From IMG/VR virus record IMGVR_UViG_3300010354_000044, positions 1 to 64,000 of that record: 64,000 nt of DNA; one strand, given 5' to 3'. The DNA is from a virus. Position numbers and translations under genes: made by a program. Below the pieces are notes generated by a model. That model did no database searches and had not been told where the DNA came from. It was given only the letters and a program-made list of their open reading frames with translations. Each line of letters starts with the position of its first letter. The first letter of the stretch is position 1. Of this stretch, positions 36,251-46,300 are shown piece after piece.

Positions 36251-37006
36251 CTAAGAAACAGTGGCTTTGCGGGATTGTACTGGCGTAGTAGCTTCTGTCA
36301 AGTCTTTGGGACCTGAGGATAGCTGCTGCCTCAGATCGCCAGCTAACTTTTTTGCGTCATCCATATCAGTATCGCCAATAGTAAACATATTGATGAACAC
36401 CGTAGCTGCAAACTGGACATCAGCAATATCCCAGCTATCTAGAATAGAGATAACATCCTTTGGCTTTTCTACCTCTACGTCATTGACAGTAGCTAAGCAG
36501 TACGATAATAGAAACTCTTCTAACGAACATCCAGTTTCAGCCATGCCATTATACTTTTTGTCTGCCTGAAACTGTACGCCGGTAGAAGGGGTATTGAACT
36601 CAATAGTAAGGTTTGGGTTTGGCATAGACCCTTTCGGAATTCTATACCGGGGTTGGTACTGCTTAGACAGGTTCTCTGCAATTTCCTTTGCACTTTGAGC
36701 TTGTTCCTTAGATAGAAACAGCAAGTCTGTCATAGCGATTGTTAGAAACTGTCGGTCCCGAATAGGAAAAGGCTCTAGTCTATCAACGAGGTCCCGGGGC
36801 TGACTATCAAAGGGCTTATCATCTACCTCTTTCATAGCAATAGCCAAAAGCAGCTCTTCCACCGAATAAGGCATACGCTCCTGTTGAGGGTAACGGCGGC
36901 GTGCGCTTCGGTACATACTATACGTCGGAATTTCCAACGTCAGTGAATATAGTTGAGACGGGATCTGGCTTTTGTCAATCCGCAGAGTCTTTACATCAAT
37001 AGCCAT
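36251..37006 (-). CDS. Tail-assembly-chaperone-like protein with internal duplication
   Basis: The 251 residues contain two similar halves. About 47-98 reads YSVEELLLAIAMKEVDD ... LEPFPIRDRQFLTIAMTDLL, and about 160-212 reads CSLEEFLLSYCLATVNDVEV ... LDSWDIADVQFAATVFINMF. This helical pattern resembles tail assembly chaperones or gp26-like baseplate assembly factors, which are encoded near the tape measure. It is the first gene of the minus-strand block, divergent from the operon of the 3,051-residue protein. Function is inferred; the duplication is visible in the sequence. Confidence 0.5.
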   Translation of the reverse strand: MAIDVKTLRIDKSQIPSQLYSLTLEIPTYSMYRSARRRYPQQERMPYSVEELLLAIAMKEVDDKPFDSQPRDLVDRLEPFPIRDRQFLTIAMTDLLFLSKEQAQSAKEIAENLSKQYQPRYRIPKGSMPNPNLTIEFNTPSTGVQFQADKKYNGMAETGCSLEEFLLSYCLATVNDVEVEKPKDVISILDSWDIADVQFAATVFINMFTIGDTDMDDAKKLAGDLRQQLSSGPKDLTEATTPVQSRKATVS

Positions 37007-37020
37007 ATACTAAGGAGAAG

Positions 37021-37065
37021 ATGTTGTTATTATCAATAGTCTCCATCATTGTTAACGGATTGTAG
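37021..37065 (+). CDS. Hydrophobic 14-residue leader-type micro-ORF
   Basis: ATG at 37021 lies four bases after a strong AAGGAG (37012-37017) and encodes MLLLSIVSIIVNGL before TAG. It stands at the head of the plus-strand operon, 52 bases before the 37118 gene. It could be a leader peptide that couples or attenuates expression, or a tiny membrane peptide. The strong ribosome-binding site is what sets it apart, since most genes here have weak ones. Confidence 0.4.
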   Translation: MLLLSIVSIIVNGL

Positions 37066-37117
37066 AGTTTGTAAGTAGCCAACTTTGAGTTCCGTCGTAT
37101 TGAGTAGTATCTAACTA

Positions 37118-37354
37118 ATGGTTTATGGCAAGCTTTTACTAGTTACTATTTTTGCTATGCTTTACCAACGATCTAAGGCTTCTAATCTGGCCCTACAACT
37201 TACATTGGTGTACATTATTGTAACTCTGAATTTTATATCAGCCGGTATTACTAATGCCGCGGCCACTAAAATAACAGCAGAACGTATGACGGGCCGGCCA
37301 TCGACCAATGAAGCTGTTACCTACAGGCATAAAACCACAACTCCTGCGTATTAA
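37118..37354 (+). CDS. Small membrane protein coupled to the giant gene
   Basis: The 78-residue product has two hydrophobic stretches (LLLVTIFAMLY near the start, and LALQLTLVYIIVTLNFISAG at about 25-44) and a polar basic tail. Its stop and the start of the giant gene overlap (TAATG at 37352-37356), so translation is coupled. It could be a membrane partner that helps the giant protein enter the cell, or an unrelated membrane peptide. No family recognised. Confidence 0.6.
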   Translation: MVYGKLLLVTIFAMLYQRSKASNLALQLTLVYIIVTLNFISAGITNAAATKITAERMTGRPSTNEAVTYRHKTTTPAY

Positions 37355-40300
37355 TGTCTTTATTCCCCGAGTACAATATATACGGGCCAGATAGTCTTGG
37401 GCGTGATGTACAAAGGTTAATAGATTCAGAAGCTGACCCTGAAAGTATTGCCCGACGTCAACTAACTTTGCCTAACCTAGAGGCAGAACGTGAAGTTGCA
37501 GCTTTTAGGTTAAACTACGGTGAGGTTCATACAAAGCCTGGGAATCGTTACAACATACTGGGCCAAAAGCTATATGACCCTTTACCTACTGCAGTAGAAG
37601 GTCGGTTGGCTACTGGCAATTTGCAGGCAAATATCACGCAAGATAGAACGATTCAATTAAGAGGGTTAGAGGTTATCAACACCCTTAACTCCGGGCTAGG
37701 GGGTACAGCAGCCCCCGCTCTTAGTAATCGCCAGGGTTCTATGGCAAATCGTTTTACTAAGACGACAGTTTTTGATAGCCTTGTAGGCCCTAGTGATACT
37801 AATATTTTACGGGGTCTTGTTAATAGTCCGGTATTTGAAGAGCCGGTTACTGTAAGGCCTACAACTCAAGATATATCAAACCAATTAGTCTTTCCGACTC
37901 AACAACGCACTAATTATAGTTCCCATTTAGGGGCCTTTGCTCATAAAAATGTTAATGAACAAGGGGTGCAGGAATTATACAATAGCGTTGTCAACCTACA
38001 AAATAGTCTGGGTAATGCTATTACGTCTATAGAAAGACAGTATGCCCAGCAAATGGTTAATGGCCGCATTGAACGAGTACTAGTCGGCGTTCGTGTAGGC
38101 ATTCGTAATTATAACGATTTATACGATGGCCTAGGTTTATATAGTCAGGCATCTTATCCCGGTGTACAGCGGGCGCACTATTTCAATTTCACAGTTAATA
38201 GAAACAACCAGGTTATAGAGACCAGTACTAATAGACTTATTACAGGCTCTCTAATCTCTCAAAACTCTGGTCATATCTCTAATATGGGGGGTCGCAATAG
38301 CGCTTATAACACCGTACTGGGTTTACTTTCTAGCTATGCTAGGTCGGCTGAAATTGAGGCTAAGTACGGAGTTACTCATAGTCTATTTAATATCATGGTT
38401 GCGAGGCAAGACTATAGCTCGTTAGGGCGGGTCTTTGCTGAAATGCTAATTCAACGTGACCAAAGTACTATTGTTAACCAGGGTAATAAGTTCAGGGAAA
38501 CGCTGGAGCTTTTACTAAGCACGACAAATAATAAGGGCCTATCGTCCATTGTAGAAAATACGGTTGATAGGATCGCCAGACAAGGTCTAGATTACTATAC
38601 AACCATTGGGGCTCTATTAGATAAAGATGTACTAGAGCAGCAAATTAATAAACTTTATAGTTATAGGAAGCAGCAGCTACTAAAGGCCTTTGAACCTATT
38701 ACGTCCCATGTAGGTGGGATTAACGAGACGTTTGGTCTAGCTGTAGATACAACTTTACGCAACCTCAATGAGCTTGTAGCTAACGATGCCGAGCAGTTTT
38801 CTATTCCTATAAACGGGCGGCGGGTCACTATTGCCGGGTTTGAAGACCTGAAAATGGCTGCGTTGTCCCTCAGTCCATCGGAGCACGCTCATTATGATTT
38901 TAGAAAGAATCAAGCGAGTAGTTCCATATTGCAGCTTTTGATGTCGCCGTTTCTAATGCCGCACGAAACAGGCTTCAGCGGCTCCCAGGCTGCCGCTCGG
39001 CTTGGTTTCTACCACATGGTAGAAACTAGGGGTGGGCGTAATATGTATGAAATATACCCTGCAGTCTACCGGCATGGTTTCGGCGGCACAAAACCTGGGG
39101 AGTACATTAAATTAATCTCAGCACAGTCCGCTAAGTCCAGCTTATTTAAATACACCTCCCATTTATATAACTTTACCGGAGCCAAGAAAGTCGTAGAGTT
39201 CTTTGAAACTCGTACAGTCTTTGAAGGTATGCCCGCCTTGCGCTATAGCTCCCTCAAAGAAGTAAGGGAACACTTGCAGAGTATCAACTATACAAGCGCT
39301 GATGAGATTATAAAAAATTACAAGACTCGGATGCATCTTGGGGCGGATGAGGAGGATGACACTGAGATTCTACTACTGCCCTTTAGAAAGGCCGAGCAGA
39401 TTAGCCAGCGGTTAAAGAATCTACTAGGCGGGCGTCCTATGCTAGAACTTAACACAACCTTCCGCCAAGCTATTCTGAAGCAGGATAAAGAGGCTCTGCT
39501 TAACTTGTTTGAGCGTAATGAGTTCGGGGATTTGTATCTAAGCGCGAACGCCCTGGCCGGTGAAGTGCCCGCTAATCTAAACAAGATACAATATGACCGT
39601 CTTATTCTAGAACGGAATCGTATCATAAAACGTCTAGGCTACGAAGGTAGGGCTTTAAGTGATAGCGAAAAACTCATACTATCCACCGAGCTTGTTAAGG
39701 CCATGCGGGCAGCAGAGCTTGATATATTTGACGGAGGCGGTTTTGTACAAGGTCGCCGGACCCGGCGAGTTGCTGTAGCAATGGGTGTGAACACCCTTAG
39801 CGACTTCATGCTTGTTAATAATGATTACTTGCAAGCATCGTCTTTTGGGTACATGCATGTTAGTAACCAAAAAATTGCTATTACGCATACCCTTAAAACA
39901 GATAAAGTCGGTACGATACGGCAGCCTGACCCTTTATTTGATGCAAAGGTCAACTTTATTGCTAGCGCATTTAGGCCAGGGACTATTGTCTACTTACAAC
40001 CAAAGGCTTTAGAGAATGAGAAGGTAAAGGATAGCTTAAGCAGATTAGCGGCTAAGTTACGCAGTGAATATCTGGCCAAGAATTTAGACAGCCGCTATTT
40101 AGATGCGCAGGTTACGCAAGCTTTACTACAGTCTTTCCCTGCTCTTGATTCAGTTAGCTTTACTGATGGTGAGTTAACCACAGTAATGCTCAAAGCTGGT
40201 GCATATCAGTTTACTAATGACTCCATTAACTTCCTAGGGGCTCTGGAAGGAAGCAGAATCCGACTAGGATTAATGAATAAAGGGGGGCGCTTTAATCTAA

Positions 40301-43300
40301 CCACTGGCCCTAGCTCAGAGCCTGGCACTGAGTTCTTCGAAATAAAAGTACCTGGAGAAGTCCGTAAGTACACAGGAGGTATGCTAGCTGTTGCCGGGCC
40401 TACCAAAGCAAAGCCAGGTCAGGGCGGCGGCCTAGAGCTAGAAATCCCCTGGTTAATAGAAACAGGAATTGGAGGTACAAGCCGGTCATCTTCCCTGACT
40501 AAGGGGCCTTGGTTAATGTACGACGGCGCCGGATTTGAAGCCTTTGGCACGGCTTTCAAAGCCAATTCTATGCTTTCACATCTCCAGAATGACAGCATCT
40601 TTGCCGTGATGAACCCGGGCGTTTTCAAGGCTTATAATTATGAATCTGGGCTGTCTATTCTACGGGATACTGCGTCTAGGCAAAGTCTACTGAATTTAAG
40701 TAGCGGCGATTTAAGTTTGATTCTGGGTATCGCGTTTTTACAAAAGAACACGGATACCCGTCTTCGGCAAGCCCTGGTCAATTACCTAGACAGTAACTCC
40801 AGTTCACTAGCAGTAAGCCCTTACTTACGAACGCTTATTCAAGATAAATCCTTTGGATCATCAGCGGCTAAGTTAGAAAACCTCTTACTAACAGCTCCTG
40901 ACTTAGCTACCTTAGTAGATAGTCCAACCCTTAGAGACTTTGGAGATAAATTAGCTGAGCAATTTGAGAGTGGGACTTTTGATATACAGAGCCGACTTGA
41001 AGCTATTGTTAATAGGGCTCTTAAAGGGTCTACGACTATTTATGAACAGATAGAAGGGGATGTACGGGGCATTCGCACGTTTGACGAGCGAAACTTTAGT
41101 GTACGTAGTGCCGGCATTTTAGCTGATATTATTCATACAACACAACAAACAATAGACCCAAGCCGTACTTTAGGTCGTATAACAGGCAGTAAACCCTTAA
41201 CAGGCCTTAACTTTATAGATGATCAAGGCCGCCCTAACGTTAGAAAATTTATAGATAACCGCGATTTCCGGGCTGCATCGTTAGACATGGCGCAAAAACT
41301 AAGGGTGCGCTCTCTGTTGCCCAATCAGAGTATTTTAGAGAGCTCTTTAAGTCAGCTCAGGGAGGGGGATGCTCTTTATAAGGACATAGAGAACCTGCTC
41401 TATGTTATCCATAGTTCGTTAATGGCGTCTCCCTACATTGAACGAGCCATTAATTTACTACCTAGTCGTGTTTTATACCCGGCAGGCTCTGAGGACGCTG
41501 TAGGCCTAGAATACCATTATTCTTTAAGCCTTAGTAAAAAAGAGTTTGCGGCCTTACGGGGGCAGGGGCTTGATATGGAAAGGTTCACCCAAGCCCAAGC
41601 TGCTTATAGCACTGTTGTAACCCATAGTGGTGTTAATGAAATTAGCCGTAGGATGGAGATTATATCTCCATTTGGTGTAGACCCAGCGCAGCGGAATTTA
41701 GGTCGTATCGTCTCGGCGCTTATACAGAATTACAATGAGATATCGGGTAAAGCTCAGTTTATTGGTAATGATAACCTTAGCCCCTTAGATGCTATTGTCC
41801 GTAGTATAAGCGCCGGGGATGAGACTGAGCTAAATAGCTTAATGTCCCGGTATCAACTTATTAATCAAGCCGTAAGGTATCATCGCGGCGTAGGCCCCTC
41901 TGACCAACAAAGTGCGGTTAATCTGATAAGTGCGGTTAATCTGATAACTGCGCTTAACCCGAGTCGGCTTGATTTAAGTCAAGCCACTGACGAGCAAATT
42001 AGAACCTTAGGAGCTTTATATAACCTAAGGGGCGATGTTACTACTATCCGGCAAAGGTTGTCGGAGTTAGGCCCTACGTTGGGCCGAGGTCTGCTTTATT
42101 TAGACCGCAGTGACAATCTATTTAGTGAAAGGCGCTTGGCTTTGTCTAAAGCCATTATAACCTACTCGGAGTTAAGACGAAATAAGGGGCTTACTGACTT
42201 AAGTTACAACCTAAGTCCTTATGCTGCTGACGTACAGTCTGCATTAGTAACTTCAAATGTTAATAGCTACAATATTGGGTTTCTTGAGTTTGAGCAGGCC
42301 TTAAATTTAGTCACAGACCAGTCCTCCGGACGCCTTGATGTTAGATACGCCGATAATAGGTCTACAAAGATACTTAATGTAGCCAGTAAATTGCAAGCTA
42401 ATGACGCTTTTGTAGAACGGCTAGCGTTGAACGCCGCGGGTACTAGCACTACAGATACGTTTATTAATTCTCTACAGCGAATAGTAGCCGGTACAGAGAA
42501 TATTCTTAAATTCTATGGAAAGGAGACTGAACAAGCCCAGAGAGCACTAAAACTTCGTAGTGAAGTTTACGATACAAAAACGTTGCTCCTACCTGCTATT
42601 GAAACATATACAGCGGGAGACGGGACTATTATAAAACTAGCTGAGTCAGATAGTAACGGAAAAGTACAGTATACAGATACTCCCGTAGTTCAACTAGGGT
42701 TGGATGTTCTAAGTCAAATACCTACTAGATTTGAATCTTACATTAATGAAGTTGTGGAACGCCAGCAACGTATTCGTGAGCTGATTCCTAAATTCCAGGA
42801 AGTGGTTAACCAATTACAGAAGGGCTTCATCTCTAATGCATCTGTCAGCGATATCAGCATTATAGAAGAGATGCAGCGATTAGCTTACGAAAGTCAACAT
42901 GATTTAGAATCTATTTTAACGTCTGTTCTGCAGCAGAATGCTGAGAACGAGAAGCGTAAATACCCTGGGGTGGCGTTTACAGCAGTAGCTGATTACTTAG
43001 CTACACCTACAGAGGCTTTTGTCGGTAAGCGAGTTACCTCCACTGGGTTAAACCAGGTAGTTAGGGATGCGAAAGCTACTTTAAACTCCCCGGAGCTGTC
43101 CAAGGTAGAAGTAGAAGCACTACAACGTATCGGCCAGTTAACCGGGTATGTCAACAGGGCTGGGGGCTTAAGCGGAGCAAGCCAGTCTACTAACATGCTC
43201 CATGATGTTAAGTCTCAGGCTATTCTAAAAGAACGTGGTCAGCTAGAGAATAATCAATTACAGCTATCTCTACAGGGTAATGAAACAGCCTTGATTGTTT

Positions 43301-46300
43301 CTATGTACGGACGATTCGGGGTCCATGGCGGTGACTTTGATGGTGACTCTTATCAGCTGATATTCGGATTTAGGGATATCCAAGAAAGCCTTGTCAAGGC
43401 TATTCAGCACCGCGATGCTATCCGTAATAGCCTGCTAAACCTACAGAGTCAATCTACTCTAAATTCAGATTACAATGTCGCTATTCAAGGTAGGATATCC
43501 AATCTACAGACAGCCCTTACCGCCAGCCAGCAGGACGTAGATAGGTTAATTACTGAGGTAGATAATCTAAGCACCATTACCGCCGACCGGGTTAAAGAGG
43601 GTATGCGTAGGCACGTAGCTGCTTTTACGGGTATTCCCTTGTCTTTGGCTCTAAAACCGGAATATTACAGCGATGAAGAAATCGCGTACATGATTGAACA
43701 GCAGCGAGGGGTTACTCCGGGTTTGACTGACGCCGGCGAGAAGTATGGCGATCAAATAACAAAGTTTACTCAGCTGTTTAACAGACTTAATCCAACCACT
43801 CTCGCTAGTGCCTCGGATGAGATTATTGATTCTGAAGCTAGCCGACTCAAGTTCAGCGCAGAGGAGCTTAGTCTCTTCAAGGAGTTTGCCCGCCAAGATA
43901 ATTTGTACGCGGACAATCTAACGGCTTCGGACCGTAACCGTTTATTTACCGAATCTATCACGTCTTATTTTAACCTGCACATGGGTTTATCTGAAGGGAA
44001 TAAATTTGCCCAGGCCGCCGCAGGTTCTGTATTGGATTTAGGAACCTTTGAGGTTCTCCAGACGGTAGTAGGTAATGTAGGGACATCCTTAATTGGTGAA
44101 GGCTATAACGCTATCACGACACTTATTGGCCGCAGTGTTCTAGCTAGAACTATGGGGCAGGCCTTAAATGACCCTACTACAAATATAGGCGAGGGAATCG
44201 TTCAAGCGCTGGATACCCTAAATACCAATAATACTTTAGACGATAATGTAACCCGTATCAAAGACTTATTTTCAGAAGGGCGATTAAAGCAAACGGCGGC
44301 GTTTGCCGAGTCCCGGGCCCAGCAGTTACAAATGAATTTAGGGCTTATCCAGCAAATCATCCGGGACTCGCTAAAGCCAAAACAAGAGGGAGGGACTATT
44401 GCGGCCATTGCGGAGCAGATGGGCGATGAAAGCTTTAAGACTAAGTTCCTTAACGAGCAAGATACGGACACGCGCATGGAGTTGTTGCGCAACTTCGTGT
44501 CCACCAGAGCGGTGACAACCATGGTTGGGAGTCAGACCTCTGGTAATACTTCCCTTATCAATACCTTCGGGGCTATCTTTTTATTAGCTGACTATACAAA
44601 GCTAGAGGACCCTACCTCTATGCTACGTAGTGATAGCCCTCGGTACGATACGCTGCGCCGCACCCAGCAACTATACAAATCAGCCGCAGAAGGGCTTGAC
44701 GTTAATCTTGAAAGTTTAGACGTTATCAGCCGCTTGAGACTCAAAGACAAAGAGTTTGTGGCCCGGATGGCGACAGATGAAGAATTTTTGGTACGTCAGA
44801 CAATAACTGATCTGATCAATACAGCGGTAGCTGAGGAGGCTTTCAATAAGTACTATGCTTATGGTCAAAGTGACGAATCTCTAATAAGCCGAGCTAACAT
44901 TGAGCGAGATAACTATATTAAAGCGTTATCCGACTCTAACCTTACAGGGGATAGCGGGCTGTACTTCAAGAACGAGCAGCACAGAGAAGCCGTCAGGAGA
45001 AGCCTCCATATAGATGGAAATACCGATGACTTTTTCTTTACGGCAGAGACGGCCCGGCAGTCCTTGTTAGACATAACTCTGGTGCGTAAAACCTTCCTGG
45101 GCATGACTGAGAGCGATGTAGAGTTCTCCCGGAAGGTCAATAGGGCCGGGTCCATTCTATCGCAGCCTGACATTAGTGCCAGTTTTGCCCCTTTTGCCAG
45201 TGCCCAGGCCGAGAACCTTGTAGCTATCCAACAATGGGCTAAGCGTGGTCGTATGGACGACCCTAGAGCCATGACTACATTTGAGATTGGTTCATCCGCA
45301 CGTTTATTTGACGCAATAGACCAGGTCCACCAGAATCTGACGGAGGAGTTTGGTTCTCTAGAAAACGCATTATCTAAACAGGAAGTATACGCAGCCTATT
45401 CTCAGATGGCCGAGCTCGCCGGCGTGTTTGATATTAGCAGGGAGGATAGTAATATTCTAAGCTTGGCGCTTCAGACAAGAGTTGAGGGCCGGCAGTCTAT
45501 ATTCTCAGAGTTAGCTAATTACAATGCCGGACTTGCTTATATGCAGGAACGTATTAACCAGCAACAGGATATTATTTCAAAAGGTACCTTAACTGATGCA
45601 GACGAAAGTCGGTTAAATACCCTTTACGCAGACCTAGAAGCTTTTGCCACCGGCTTAGATGCTAATGCCAATCAGAACGAGGCCTTCAGAGCTAAGGTAA
45701 GAGAGATTGGCGAGTTTCAGCGCTCCTTAAAAATGGACCAGGCTCAGCAGAGAAAGGCCACCTACGCCAATATTATTAATACAAAAATACATACACCTAC
45801 CTCCCTAGATGTTACTGGGTATGGGTTTAATAACACCTTGGAATTGTTTGCGGCCCCTATTATTGGGGCTGCGTTAATCCAAGGGGGACTTGACGAGCGG
45901 TTAGTCTCTGGGACTTACGATTTACTGCAGGGTCTGTCTACCGTTGAGGGTTCGGCCGGCAATGTAAGAGCACTAGAAGCTGACCGGTTATTTAGGTTGG
46001 CGCGCTTTAAAGAGCAAATGTTACAAGGGGAAAGTTTGCTTTTAGGTGCAACTCAAGCCCTAGCTGCCGAGACATTTTTCATGGGAACTGCGTCTTTAAT
46101 TGCCTCCAAATTACGTTCCCCCAACTCCCCCTCCCCTAACTCCCCTAACAATCGGCAGTCTGGTTTAAGTGGAATTATGGCCGAGGCAGTGGTTACAGCT
46201 GCTGCCTTGGCTTTTACTCGCCGGAACAACCAATATGGTATTGACGGAGAACCTTACCGAAATCTCGCTGCAGAGGCTCTATTACAGACAGCGGAAGCAA

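Noticed and set aside
38000-45300. Several 60-119-codon minus-strand frames inside the giant gene
   Set aside because: They are shadows of the long plus-strand frame, without ribosome-binding sites or domain patterns.
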